Counted from the first letter of the stretch, positions 53,129-61,997 are shown. The stretch is DNA of 64,000 nt from Natronoflexus pectinivorans (GCF_004345615.1 NZ_SLWK01000005.1:186001-250000); one strand, 5' to 3'. The notes: generated by a model not told the origin, from the letters alone. Numbers and translations: made by a program.

Positions 53129-53252
53129 GCAAAGTTAATAAATTATGTAGCTGAGAAGACTTTTGTCCCGAGACATTCGGGATAGTATCACCTACCAAAA
53201 AATATCTCAATGCAAATATTTACGTATTTTTGTAGCATTGAAAATCATTAAA

Positions 53253-53978
53253 ATGAACCAGCCAACCATCATTCACTTTGAGCAAATTGGCAATGTCACA
53301 TTCCAGTCCGACAGGCGTTGCAAGCGGCTATCAATTAGAATAAAGCCATTGCAGGGCGTTTCGGTGCTTTTCCCGCCGGGATATTCCATAAAAAACGCAA
53401 TGGCCTTTGTGAATGAAAAAACGCCATGGATTTTAAAATCCATGGAAAAAATGGCTGAGCATGAAGGAAACTTCACGATTTTCAATGAGAATACCACTTT
53501 CAGAACCAGATCATTTTCCCTTAAAATTGAAAAAGCGCAAAGAGAGGATGTCCGGCTTAAACTAAACCGGGGCATTTTAAATGTGTGGTATCCGTATCAT
53601 ATAGACGTCACATCGGAACCGGTACAGGAAGCCATACGTTTTGGAATAGAGGAAGCATTGCGACTGGAAGCGAAAAGAGTATTGCCTTCCAAAGTCCATC
53701 ATTTTGCAGTAAAACATCAATTCTCCTACAATCGTCTATTCATTAAAAACCTAAAGAGCCGTTGGGGAAGCTGTTCAGGAGTAAACAACATTAATCTAAA
53801 CCTGCATTTGATGCGGCTCCCGGATCATCTTATCGACTATGTCATTTTACATGAATTGTGCCATACCAGGGAAAAAAACCATGGATCTGGATTCTGGAGT
53901 TTAATGAACCAGGTGACTAGCGGGAAAGCAAAAATTCTGGCCAACGAGATGAAACAGTATAGCACAAAAGTATATTGA
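53253..53978 (+). CDS. YgjP/WSS1-like zinc metallopeptidase
   Basis: A 241-residue protein. The chosen ATG at 53253 (MNQPTIIHFEQIGNVTFQSD) is preferred over one 30 codons upstream, which overlaps a repeat. The C-terminal half has the YgjP-type block HHFAVKHQFSYNRLFIKNLK, SRWGSCSGVNNINLNLHLM, and the zincin motif VILHELCHTREKNHG with an HExxH site plus a third His. The domain is found in a wide class of small SprT/YgjP-like proteases. The target is not known. No operon partner is present. Confidence 0.85.
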   Translation: MNQPTIIHFEQIGNVTFQSDRRCKRLSIRIKPLQGVSVLFPPGYSIKNAMAFVNEKTPWILKSMEKMAEHEGNFTIFNENTTFRTRSFSLKIEKAQREDVRLKLNRGILNVWYPYHIDVTSEPVQEAIRFGIEEALRLEAKRVLPSKVHHFAVKHQFSYNRLFIKNLKSRWGSCSGVNNINLNLHLMRLPDHLIDYVILHELCHTREKNHGSGFWSLMNQVTSGKAKILANEMKQYSTKVY

Positions 53979-54007
53979 ATTGTGTCCCTGATTTTCTTAC
54001 CGGAAAC

Positions 54008-55036
54008 TCAAATCTCTTCACCCGGTCCACGAACCTGATAGATTCGTTCAATAATATCCACAATCTTCATGCCTTCCAGCGCATTGGTGGCTACTTCGGT
54101 GTTTCCGTTGAGCGTTTCCACCACATTTTCGATAACCGCTGAATGATTGGATGCAGAACCCTTGTATCCGCCATAATCGTTGGGCGGATTCACCGGCTCC
54201 AGTTCCGGCATCTTATAATCCTGAATATGACAACACGACACATCATCCATATACTGACCGGCGATTTTCACGGTACCTCTTTCTCCAATAATGGTGATGC
54301 TGCTCTCCAGATTGCGGTCCCATATCGCTGTGGAGTAATTGATGCTTCCCATGCCGCCGTTCACAAAGTCAAATACAACGCTTCCAGCATCTTCAAACTT
54401 GGTGGAATGACGATGCGCAAAATTCCCAAAATTCCCTTTTATGTTGCAGATATCACCAAACAACCAATACATTATGTCCATAAAATGGCTGAACTGAGTA
54501 AAAAGAACCCCTCCGTCTAAGTCGGCAGTTCCATGCCATCCCCCGGGTTTATAGTAACGGTCGTCCCTATTCCAGAAACAGTTCATCTGAACCATGAATA
54601 TTTTCCCCAAACGCTCCTCCTGAATAATCTGGCGTAACCATTTCACCGGTGGTGAATAACGATTCTGCATAACAGTAAAAACCTGTCGCGATACCTGTAG
54701 AGCCTTAAAAATTACCTGCTCTGCATCTTGCTTTGACAGTGCCATTGGTTTCTCAACCACCACATGCATGCGAGCTTCCAATGCCTCCAAAGTTTGTGAT
54801 GCATGAAAACCATTTGGCGTGCATATGTTTACCACATCTATTTCAGTATCACTTTTAAGCAGCTCTGAAATGGATTTATAGTATGGAATATCCTTATCGT
54901 TAAAGCCGGTATCATTGGCATCCAACACATCACATACCGCTACAAGACTGGCATTGGGATTTCCTTTAATCATGGCAGCATGTCGCTTTCCGATGTGTCC
55001 AAGGCCTATAACGGCAAATTTTATTGGTTTATGCAT
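54008..55036 (-). CDS. Gfo/Idh/MocA oxidoreductase, WbpB/WlbA-like
   Basis: A 342-residue NAD-dependent sugar dehydrogenase. Rossmann start KFAVIGLGHIGKRHAAMIKG, the catalytic-type motif VVEKPMALSKQDAEQVI (EKP), and the C-terminal alpha/beta domain with DLDGGVLFTQFSHFMDIMYW. It belongs to the group that oxidises the C3 of UDP-GlcNAc(A) for 3-amino sugar synthesis. It is last in a minus-strand set with the acetyltransferase (55127) and aminotransferase (55809), 90 bp after the acetyltransferase. The precise sugar is inferred. Confidence 0.85.
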   Translation of the reverse strand: MHKPIKFAVIGLGHIGKRHAAMIKGNPNASLVAVCDVLDANDTGFNDKDIPYYKSISELLKSDTEIDVVNICTPNGFHASQTLEALEARMHVVVEKPMALSKQDAEQVIFKALQVSRQVFTVMQNRYSPPVKWLRQIIQEERLGKIFMVQMNCFWNRDDRYYKPGGWHGTADLDGGVLFTQFSHFMDIMYWLFGDICNIKGNFGNFAHRHSTKFEDAGSVVFDFVNGGMGSINYSTAIWDRNLESSITIIGERGTVKIAGQYMDDVSCCHIQDYKMPELEPVNPPNDYGGYKGSASNHSAVIENVVETLNGNTEVATNALEGMKIVDIIERIYQVRGPGEEI

Positions 55037-55126
55037 TCGTTTCTCTATTATATGGTTTTGAGTTTGATGGTTTTGAGTTGAGAGTTGATGGTTTATTGTT
55101 CTAATTTTTAAGTTTAAGGTTTTAAG

Positions 55127-55735
55127 TTAATTTGTGGTGTCGTCTTTGGCGACAATTTTGACCACTTTACCACCGGAGAAAATATAAATATCTCCACTTT
55201 CGGGACATTCAGCCAATCCGTCGGGTTTGAATCTGAGGCGGTGACCATATTCGCTCATCCATCCGGAATGACGCGCAGGTGTGCCCAATACAAGACTGTA
55301 TGGCTGAACATTGCTGGTAACCACAGCTCCTGCTCCCACAAATGCAAAAGCTCCAATTTCTACACCACATACTATGGTTGCATTGGCTCCAATGGTCACT
55401 CCTTTTCGAACGATGGTTTTTTTGTAGGCATTTTTTCTGCTGATGGCACTTCTGGGATTGATGACGTTGGTAAATACAGCCGAGGGGCCAATAAAAACAT
55501 CGTCTTCGCAGACAACTCCTTCGTACAACGAAACATTGTTTTGAACTTTTACATTATTACCCAAAACAACGCCTTTGGCAACCATTACATTCTGGCCAAG
55601 GCTACATCCCTCTCCGATTTTGCAGCCAGTAATCAAATGACAAAAGTGCCATATTTTACTGCCTGAGCCAACTTCACACCCCTCGTCCACAATGGCCGAT
55701 TCGTGAATCATGATGTTGTCATTTTTTTGTGACAT
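55127..55735 (-). CDS. Left-handed beta-helix N-acetyltransferase, WbpD-like
   Basis: A 202-residue enzyme. Its hexapeptide repeats are visible ([60 protein letters not shown]), with the helix closing near residue 160 ([16 protein letters not shown]). It is the WbpD/WlbB type that N-acetylates the 3-amino group of a nucleotide sugar using acetyl-CoA. It lies between the dehydrogenase and aminotransferase genes in the same direction, consistent with that route. The spacers on either side are 73-90 bp. Confidence 0.87.
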   Translation of the reverse strand: MSQKNDNIMIHESAIVDEGCEVGSGSKIWHFCHLITGCKIGEGCSLGQNVMVAKGVVLGNNVKVQNNVSLYEGVVCEDDVFIGPSAVFTNVINPRSAISRKNAYKKTIVRKGVTIGANATIVCGVEIGAFAFVGAGAVVTSNVQPYSLVLGTPARHSGWMSEYGHRLRFKPDGLAECPESGDIYIFSGGKVVKIVAKDDTTN

Positions 55736-55808
55736 GCTGATGTGATTGAATTGTTATGTTTTAAGTTTTAAATTCAAGGTTTGAGGTTCAAGGTTGAGGG
55801 TTTATGGT

Positions 55809-56939
55809 TTATGGGTTTTTTTCAAAGAAAGCGATAATTGATTTACCAACCAGCTCGGCTTCTTCTTTTTTCATTTCGGTATGAATGGGCAAAGATAGTA
55901 CTTCATTGCATAGTTGTTCTGCCACAGGCAGAACAATTCCGGGACAAAATGCTTCAAAGGCCTTTTGTTGATGCAATGAGAGCGGATAATAAATTCTGGA
56001 AGGAATACCTTTCTCCTGAAGATATGTTTTAAGAGCATCCCGATGTCCGTTTTTGACTCTAATGGTATATTGATTAAACGTATGGCTCGAATCGGCGGCT
56101 CTTTCAGGGGTTGATATTTCTTTAAGATGCATCAAAAGTGCGTCATATATTCCGGCCACGTTTTGACGTGTCCGGATAAAATCCTTCAAATAAGGGAGTT
56201 TAACTTTTAATATGGCAGCCTGCAGTGTATCAAGGCGTGAATTGATTCCTGTGATATCATAAAAATAACGCTCGCGTGACCCATGCGATGCTATCATTTT
56301 CATTTTGGCAGCCAACCCGGCATTGTTGGTGAAGCATGCGCCACCATCGCCAAAGCATCCCAGATTCTTTGAAGGGAAAAAGGATGTGCAGCCAATGTGG
56401 CCTACAGTTCCGGCCTGACGATTCTCTCCCTTAAAATCTACCTCCGCACCCAACGATTGAGCGACATCTTCCACCACGTATAACCCATGTTCATCGGCCA
56501 AATTCATAATGGCCTCCATGGATGCAGCCTGCCCAAACAGATGCACAGGAAGAATCACTTTGGTTTTTTCAGTGATGGCTTCTGCAATCTTTGATACATC
56601 AATGTTATAAGTGCCAATTTCCACATCAACAAAAACAGGTTTTAAGCCGAGAAGAGCGATAACCTCAGCGGTGGCCACAAATGTAAATGGAGAGGTAATG
56701 ACCTCGTCGCCCGGACTCAGGTCAAGTGCCATAAGAGCCAACTGCAAGGCATCGGTTCCGTTGGCACAGGGAATGACGTGTTCAACAGATAAATAGTCGG
56801 CCAGATTGATGGCAAACTGCCCAACCTCCGGACCACCGATGTATTGACAGTCGTCCATGGCCTGCATAACCGCTGCGTCAATTTCGCCTTTGTATTTATG
56901 GTATTGCGAACGCAAATCTACCATCTCAATTTTACTCAT
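55809..56939 (-). CDS. DegT/DnrJ/EryC1/StrS aminotransferase, WbpE-like
   Basis: A 376-residue PLP enzyme of the sugar aminotransferase group. Visible: MVDLRSQYHKYKGEIDAAVM, ANGTDALQLALMALDLSPGD at the PLP phosphate loop, VVEDVAQSLGAEVDFKG (Asp that holds the pyridine N), and TSFFPSKNLGCFGDGGAC with the Schiff-base Lys. WbpE-type enzymes aminate the C3 keto sugar made by the dehydrogenase. The start overlaps the end of the deacetylase-like gene by 4 bp. Confidence 0.9.
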   Translation of the reverse strand: MSKIEMVDLRSQYHKYKGEIDAAVMQAMDDCQYIGGPEVGQFAINLADYLSVEHVIPCANGTDALQLALMALDLSPGDEVITSPFTFVATAEVIALLGLKPVFVDVEIGTYNIDVSKIAEAITEKTKVILPVHLFGQAASMEAIMNLADEHGLYVVEDVAQSLGAEVDFKGENRQAGTVGHIGCTSFFPSKNLGCFGDGGACFTNNAGLAAKMKMIASHGSRERYFYDITGINSRLDTLQAAILKVKLPYLKDFIRTRQNVAGIYDALLMHLKEISTPERAADSSHTFNQYTIRVKNGHRDALKTYLQEKGIPSRIYYPLSLHQQKAFEAFCPGIVLPVAEQLCNEVLSLPIHTEMKKEEAELVGKSIIAFFEKNP

Positions 56940-57979
56940 AAATCGTCGTAAACTTTTAATGCCTTAATTCTGTCTGCAAGGGAATGAAAAGCAATCTCCT
57001 TTTTGGCCAAAGAGTCCTTCAACATGTCCATTGTAAAGGGTCCCATGTTTTTTGAATGCAGAACAACCATCCCGTTGCGCCTTGATTTCTTAACCAGCCA
57101 CGACCAGCGATACTTATCCATATCTTCGGGGGTAAGCCTATAAAAACGGGGGCCAAGCTCTGAAATCCAGTGGCCGGACTGTTCCCTTCGGGTAAAGCGC
57201 AAACGTGTGCCGTCGCCATAACAACTTTTAAACGGATAAACCATATTGCGCAAAAACCAAAACATCATCCGGATATAAACCGGTACTTTGATGCTCTCCT
57301 TTGGGAATTCCCAAAAGAAGCCGTCATGCTCCTGTTTCAACACGGAGGTGTTGAAACGATAATGCAAAAACGGGGGCATCATCCTAAAATCAAACGGATA
57401 AGCCGGATTAAAACTCTTCATCCCATAAGCGGCTGATGCATCAACCCTGATGTTGTTATGTTTTAAGGCCTCTGCCAATCTTTCAAATGGCTCAATCCTG
57501 TAGCCACCTGCTCTTATGGCTCTTACTTTATAACCGGGATTCTCCTTTTTGCATATTTCTTCAATCAGATTTTTGCAGATGGTGATGCATCCCGGTATGG
57601 TTTCAATGTTGTTCAGTTCCCAACCGTCCCACAACTTGTGAATGGAGAACCGCATGTATGAAAAATGCCACCTGTTGTTTTCCCACCTGGCATCCAGCCA
57701 ATGGGGATGAATGTGCATTTGCACATCATGCCCATTTTTTATCAATAGCCGGATTTGCTTTTCTATCATTTCACGTTCAAGACGAAGAGAGTCAACCTGA
57801 TCTTCCAACTGCTTCAACCGATAGAAATGCAAAACATCCCAAAAAACAGTCATCTTATACTCATAATCGTCGAGCACCTCCATCAGATGCCTGACAGGGC
57901 GTATCATACAGTTCTCCACAGTACCAGGATCGGAACCAAAAAACAGTTCATAATCCACCGTGAGTATAAGGTGCTTCAT
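56936..57979 (-). CDS. Polysaccharide-deacetylase-like protein leading the sugar operon
   Basis: A 347-residue protein. It begins LILTVDYELFFGSDPGTVEN, followed by an EYKMTVFWDVLHFYRL strand, and contains a HDVQMHIHPHWLDARW motif with several histidines, as in NodB-like TIM barrels of the surface-polysaccharide group. The C-terminal part (RFYRLTPEDMDKYRWSWLVK) and a VVLHSKNMGPFT motif follow. It heads the aminotransferase-acetyltransferase-dehydrogenase unit (4-bp overlap). A deacetylase or related glycan-modifying role is inferred, since the usual DD pair is replaced by DYE. Confidence 0.72.
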   Translation of the reverse strand: MKHLILTVDYELFFGSDPGTVENCMIRPVRHLMEVLDDYEYKMTVFWDVLHFYRLKQLEDQVDSLRLEREMIEKQIRLLIKNGHDVQMHIHPHWLDARWENNRWHFSYMRFSIHKLWDGWELNNIETIPGCITICKNLIEEICKKENPGYKVRAIRAGGYRIEPFERLAEALKHNNIRVDASAAYGMKSFNPAYPFDFRMMPPFLHYRFNTSVLKQEHDGFFWEFPKESIKVPVYIRMMFWFLRNMVYPFKSCYGDGTRLRFTRREQSGHWISELGPRFYRLTPEDMDKYRWSWLVKKSRRNGMVVLHSKNMGPFTMDMLKDSLAKKEIAFHSLADRIKALKVYDDL

Positions 57980-58401
57980 AAGCGACGGGAATCAGGTTGT
58001 AAAATAAATGAAATTTTATCTGTTTTCACAATCATTATTATCCGAGAAAATAATCTCATATTATTTAAGTGCTCAAGCCGCACGGGCTCTTACTTTTTTG
58101 CTACAGCAAAAAAAAGTAAGCAAAAAATGCCGCCGCTGCAAGGAATTTTTCGAGGATGTGTTTGTTTTTTTATGGCCTCAAAGAACTACGTTTCCTAAAA
58201 ATCAACCTTATTGTCTAAAATCCGGGAACTCGCTACGCTCAAACAACCCGGATTTTTCAACGACAATAAATTTGATTTTATTAACGGAAATTTCTTGAGG
58301 CGGAAAGAAGCCTCCATTAATACCAGAAGCTACTAAACACCAAACGAATAAAGACTTTTTAATGCGTTCAAAGATTTTAAACGGACATCAGTGATAAACA
58401 A
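57980..58401. other. Intergenic region with a hairpin repeat, no gene
   Basis: Between the divergently placed sugar operon and the end of metK. Contains a hairpin with inner arms AATCCGGG / CCCGGATT (58219-58254) extended by outer arms TTATTGTC and GACAATAA, enclosing AACTCGCTACGCTCAAACAA. A frame over part of it is not protein-like. A purine-rich run flanks the left side. Confidence 0.5.
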
Positions 58402-59649
58402 TTAAAGTCCGAACTCCTTTTGGATGGCATCCACATAATCGAGCTTCTCCCAGGTAAAAAATTCCACTTCTTTCTCGGTCTCGTTTCCGTTATTAAAAAC
58501 TTTAACTTTCTCCTTGTATGGCGAACGACCCATGTGGCCATATGCTGCAGTTGGCTCAAAAATAGGGTTTTTAAGTCCAAGACGGCGAATGATGATTCCG
58601 GGACGCAAATCGAAAAGTTTTCCGATTTTTTTGGCAATCTCTCCATCAGACAGATTTACATTGGAGGTACCGTAGGTATTTACATACACGCCAACGGGAT
58701 CGGCCACACCAATGGCATAGGCCAACTGAACAAGCACCTCATCGGCCACGCCTGCTGCCACCATGTTTTTTGCAATGTGACGTGCAGCGTAAGCAGCTGA
58801 ACGGTCAACTTTGGAGCTGTCTTTCCCTGAAAACGCACCTCCTCCGTGAGCTCCTTTACCACCATAAGTATCCACAATGATTTTCCGTCCGGTAAGGCCG
58901 GTATCGCCATGGGGGCCGCCAATTACAAACTTCCCGGTAGGGTTTACATGCAGAATGTAGTTATCGAAAAGTCCGGCAACGTTGGAATTTAGAACTTTTT
59001 TGACCCTTGGAATCAGGATGTTTTGTACATCTTCCTTAATTTTTTTAAGCATGGCTTCGTCTTCATCAAAAGCATCGTGCTGAGTAGAAACCACGATGGT
59101 GTGCACCTTGATGGGCTGACTGTTATCGTCATACTCAAGCGTAACCTGCGATTTAGAGTCGGGACGCAGATAGGTCATCTCTTTTCCTTCTCGACGAATG
59201 GCTGCCAACTCTTGTAACAACAGATGCGACAAATGCAGTGGCAATGGCATAAACTCATCGGTATCCCGGCAGGCATACCCAAACATCATCCCCTGGTCGC
59301 CGGCTCCCTGGGTCTCTTCGCTTTCGCGATCCACGCCCCTGTTAATGTCCTCCGACTGCTCATGGATGGCAGATATAACACCACATGAACCGGAATCGAA
59401 CATATACTCTGCTTTGGTATATCCGATGCGCTCAATGACATTTCGCGCAATTTGCTGAACCGGCACATAACCGGTGGTTTTAACCTCTCCGCTGAGAACC
59501 ACCAAACCGGTAGTTACCAAAGTTTCGCAGGCAACTCTTGAATTTGGGTCCTGTCGTAAAAATTCATCTAATAGTGCATCTGAAATTTGATCGGCCACTT
59601 TATCGGGATGCCCCTCTGAAACCGACTCTGAAGTGAATAAATATCCCAT
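58402..59649 (-). CDS. metK: S-adenosylmethionine synthetase
   Basis: A 415-residue enzyme forming SAM from methionine and ATP. Canonical parts: [20 protein letters not shown] at the start, [10 protein letters not shown] for ATP/Mg binding, [20 protein letters not shown], and [20 protein letters not shown] (P-loop-like). All are intact. No SAM riboswitch-like structure was recognised upstream of 59649. It stands as a single gene before a repeat-rich gap. Confidence 0.97.
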   Translation of the reverse strand: MGYLFTSESVSEGHPDKVADQISDALLDEFLRQDPNSRVACETLVTTGLVVLSGEVKTTGYVPVQQIARNVIERIGYTKAEYMFDSGSCGVISAIHEQSEDINRGVDRESEETQGAGDQGMMFGYACRDTDEFMPLPLHLSHLLLQELAAIRREGKEMTYLRPDSKSQVTLEYDDNSQPIKVHTIVVSTQHDAFDEDEAMLKKIKEDVQNILIPRVKKVLNSNVAGLFDNYILHVNPTGKFVIGGPHGDTGLTGRKIIVDTYGGKGAHGGGAFSGKDSSKVDRSAAYAARHIAKNMVAAGVADEVLVQLAYAIGVADPVGVYVNTYGTSNVNLSDGEIAKKIGKLFDLRPGIIIRRLGLKNPIFEPTAAYGHMGRSPYKEKVKVFNNGNETEKEVEFFTWEKLDYVDAIQKEFGL

Positions 59650-59895
59650 AAAACATAGAAATTAGTGTCTGTACCATACATAACAAGCGGCACACACAAA
59701 AGTTGAACTTAATTTTATCGGGAAATGGACGTTGAAAAGCCAAAAAACTGCGTTTTAGCATTTTTTTTGAGTGGTTGCAATCAGCCAAATCCCTCCACTT
59801 TTTTCTTTACAACAAAGTAAAGAAAAAATACGATAAAAATCAATTGTAAAAATTAATGCCGGTAAAAGATTGGGAAATGGCGGATTACTGTCATT

Positions 59896-59962
59896 GCACC
59901 TCTACGAGGTGCAAATTCTTAAATCTGATGCTTTTCTATCAACATTGGCTCTCTACGAGGGC
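59896..59962. repeat. CTCTACGAGG two-hairpin repeat, copy 2
   Basis: GCACCTCTACGAGGTGC (59896-59912) and GCTCTCTACGAGGGC (59948-59962) with the spacer phrase TTTTCTATCAACATT, the same order as copy 1 at 23510-23578. Non-coding. Confidence 0.65.
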
Positions 59963-59988
59963 AATGTACAACTCAATTAAAGACATTA

Positions 59989-60192
59989 CTAATTAAACCT
60001 GAATTCTATTCTGCTTATTAATATTCGGTAAAAAATATATCCACCAATCAAGCATGAGGCAAAAGAGGCAAAAACCAATAAATATTCTTTATGTTATCGG
60101 ATATGCACATATGTTGCTTGCGAACCAATAATACCCACAATATTTAAAATTGCAAACACAATATATCCATATTTGCTGTTTTCATTTTTCAT
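59989..60192 (-). pseudogene. Small two-helix membrane ORF with an in-frame stop
   Basis: Read from the ATG at 60192, the frame encodes MKNENSKYGYIVFAILNIVG IIGSQATYVHIR, then TAA (60096-60094), then HKEYLLVFASFASCLIGGYI FYRILISRIEFRFN to TAG at 59989. The total of 68 codons in one frame with a single stop and two hydrophobic stretches looks like a broken small membrane protein. It could also be chance, as the segments are short. Confidence 0.35.
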
Positions 60193-60320
60193 AAATATAT
60201 ATCTGAATTTGTTCCCGGCTCAAACAGATAATATTGCACAATTGGTTAAGAAACAATATAACCATAATCACTTAAAAGTTTTTAAAAAAACGTTGCGTCG
60301 AAAAATTTCGAAAGACTCCT

Positions 60321-60542
60321 TTATTTAATTTTATTTGTCACAACAAGAATCACATAAACAACACTAATAATCAACATAACCAAAGGTGTAAAAATCCAAA
60401 CAGGATGAAGTTCTAAATAAATGCGCCCTATAGTAACAAGCAACAATACAGTTGGGATAATATAGAAGCTCTTTTTGAAATTTTTAACTGAACCTCTTTT
60501 AGAAAAGTATGCGATGTTTGTTCCAAATATTGTTCCCATCAA
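60321..60542 (-). CDS. Possible small two-helix membrane protein or fragment
   Basis: The 73-codon frame has two hydrophobic stretches (SFYIIPTVLLLVTIGRIYLE; WIFTPLVMLIISVVYVILVV) and a basic end (TNKIK). Its 5' part overlaps the transposase remnant in another frame (60499-60779), so the true N-terminus may have been removed by that insertion. No family recognised. Confidence 0.35.
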   Translation of the reverse strand: MMGTIFGTNIAYFSKRGSVKNFKKSFYIIPTVLLLVTIGRIYLELHPVWIFTPLVMLIISVVYVILVVTNKIK

Positions 60543-60779
60543 TGTATATTTTTTGAATACTCTGTTTTATAGTCTGATTGAAATCCTGTGTGGAAAAATC
60601 AATGGTTTGCTGTCCCCGGTAATTCTTGATATAATCCAAACCTTGGTTATAGAGCATGTTAATCTCAGCAGGCATATTAGAAATGCCAATTGTTTTAACC
60701 ATTTTGTACGTGCCCGAACTTTTGTCAACCACTTGAATGCTAACAATTCCGCTTTTGTTCTTCTTTTTCTAACAAACAT
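60499..60779 (-). pseudogene. N-terminal remnant of an IS1634/IS4-type transposase, frameshifted
   Basis: From the ATG at 60779 the frame starts MFVRK and then needs a -1/+2 shift at the A-run (60764-60768 on the plus strand, T5) to continue KNKSGIVSIQVVDKSSGTYK, VKTIGISNMPAEINMLYNQG and YIKNYRGQQ. This is the conserved N-terminus of IS1634-type transposases. It stops near 60499 and no DDE domain follows. It is a dead relic of an insertion sequence; terminal repeats were not found. Confidence 0.65.
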
Positions 60780-60881
60780 GGTGCGAATATACCGCTGGGA
60801 CACCCAATCCAACAACTAAAAAACAATTAATCTGCTGATTGAATGTCTTTTAAAGTTTTTGGTTAAAAAAAAGTGCGGAAC

Positions 60882-61607
60882 TCAGGAAAAAAGCTCTTTC
60901 AGTACATCAAGAGACCTGATCTTGCCAATTTCCTGATGATGAAACTCATAGAAAAGTACAATTGAGTTGAGCAGTTGGCGTCGGCGCGTTACATTTTCAG
61001 CGATATCGGCAAGTTGCTCCACTTCAATATGGAACAACGATGCAAGCCAACCACTCTCCTCTTTATTAAGAAAATATGGGTGAGATGGTTCTCCACTGAC
61101 AAAACAGCCCTCCTTGATATCAAAACGGGAGTATGCATCACTGAAATTATTGTGAGGGAACAATCCCAGATACCGTGTTAAATTAAATAAGAACCAGATG
61201 TGATAGTTCTCCATTCCGGAATGATCTCCATCCATAAATTCCACAGACTGATCTAAAAATTCGAACAGGTATTGATTTTTACCTTCACCCCGAAGTCCCC
61301 TTGATAAAATCTCAGTAATCAAAAAGGCCTGTGCTCTGCGTGTTTGTGAGTATGGGATACGCAATAAAGGTCTGACTGGACGAAACTCCTTTATTCGATG
61401 TATCTCCTTATTTGAATGGTGATACACTTCCATTTCAAGCACATTGAGAGGTTGGAGTAAAAGTCCATTGGACTTTTTGCGTTTCCCAAAAACGCGGTTA
61501 GCCATATAACTCTGCATACCAAACATCGATGTATAAACATGCACTATGGCGCTGGAATCGCCATAACGTGTATGATTCAGAACTATACCGCGGGTTTTGT
61601 GTATCAT
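60882..61607 (-). CDS. recO: DNA repair protein RecO
   Basis: A 241-residue protein. The N-terminal OB fold begins HKTRGIVLNHTRYGDSSAIV with VYTSMFGMQSYMANRVFGKR, followed by KSNGLLLQPLNVLEMEVYHH and a helical C-terminal domain (SQTRRAQAFLITEIL; FLDQSVEFM). RecO loads RecA on SSB-coated DNA in the RecF pathway. A zinc Cys cluster found in some RecO proteins is not seen here. It is divergent from the tRNA-Leu gene. Confidence 0.9.
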   Translation of the reverse strand: MIHKTRGIVLNHTRYGDSSAIVHVYTSMFGMQSYMANRVFGKRKKSNGLLLQPLNVLEMEVYHHSNKEIHRIKEFRPVRPLLRIPYSQTRRAQAFLITEILSRGLRGEGKNQYLFEFLDQSVEFMDGDHSGMENYHIWFLFNLTRYLGLFPHNNFSDAYSRFDIKEGCFVSGEPSHPYFLNKEESGWLASLFHIEVEQLADIAENVTRRRQLLNSIVLFYEFHHQEIGKIRSLDVLKELFS

Positions 61608-61661
61608 TAACAGAGCATTTGTCCTGCAAAAATAAATAAAATGTAAGGAATATGGTTTTTT

Positions 61662-61693
61662 CTTGTTTGGGATGATGAATTATTATATATTTG
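61662..61693 (+). promoter_or_regulatory. Promoter of tRNA-Leu
   Basis: CTTG (61662-61665), 20-bp spacer, TATATTTG (61686-61693): the same -7 box as for the other two tRNA genes in the window. The tRNA begins 27 bp downstream. Confidence 0.7.
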
Positions 61694-61719
61694 CCGCGCA
61701 ATAAATCTTAATGTTGTTT

Positions 61720-61803
61720 GCCCGGATGGCGGAATTGGTAGACGCGCTGGTCTCAAACACCAGTGACAGCAATGTCGTGCCGGTTCGACCCCGGCTCCGG
61801 GTA
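61720..61803 (+). tRNA. tRNA-Leu (CAA)
   Basis: Acceptor GCCCGGA / TCCGGGT (one G-U), D arm GGCGGAATTGGTAGACGC, anticodon stem CTGGT...ACCAG with loop CTCAAAC giving anticodon CAA (Leu), a long variable arm TGACAGCAATGTCGT typical of Leu, and T arm CCGGTTCGACCCCGG. Discriminator A; CCA not encoded. Length 84 nt. Confidence 0.93.
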
Positions 61804-61815
61804 CAAACTTCAATT

Positions 61816-61850
61816 AAAGCTGCCTTTTTAAAGGCAGCTTTTTATTTTTA
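61816..61850 (+). terminator. Terminator of tRNA-Leu
   Basis: The 12-bp stem AAAGCTGCCTTT / AAAGGCAGCTTT (61816-61841, two-base loop) is followed by TTATTTTT. It starts 12 bp past the tRNA. Confidence 0.88.
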
Positions 61851-61860
61851 CTCCCATATT

Positions 61861-61997
61861 TAATAGTTCGTTAAGCTTTTTTATTTGCCTAATTATCAAA
61901 CGTTTATGAATTTGCTGCAATGATATTTAATTAGCTGATAATAAGAAGCTTACTTATGTCTTATATCTAATAATCTATAAGTCTAACGATCTATTGA
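61861..61997. repeat. MITE-like element, copy C (reversed)
   Basis: In reverse orientation it starts ATCAATAGATCGTTAGACTT and ends AAGCTTAACGAACTATTA. The core TTCTTATTATCAGCTAA is identical to copy A, but it lacks the internal hairpin inserts of copies A and B. The ends are inverted repeats of each other over roughly 15-20 bp. The rest of the spacer to 62124 is AT-rich without a gene. Confidence 0.6.

Noticed and set aside
57755-58298. Plus-strand frames near the sugar operon and the spacer
   Set aside because: One part is antisense to the NodB-like gene, the other crosses a repeat with low-complexity sequence; neither looks like a protein.
59650-59800. SAM riboswitch upstream of metK
   Set aside because: The upstream sequence lacks the expected conserved stem and core motifs; nothing resembling a SAM-I or SAM-II fold was visible by eye.
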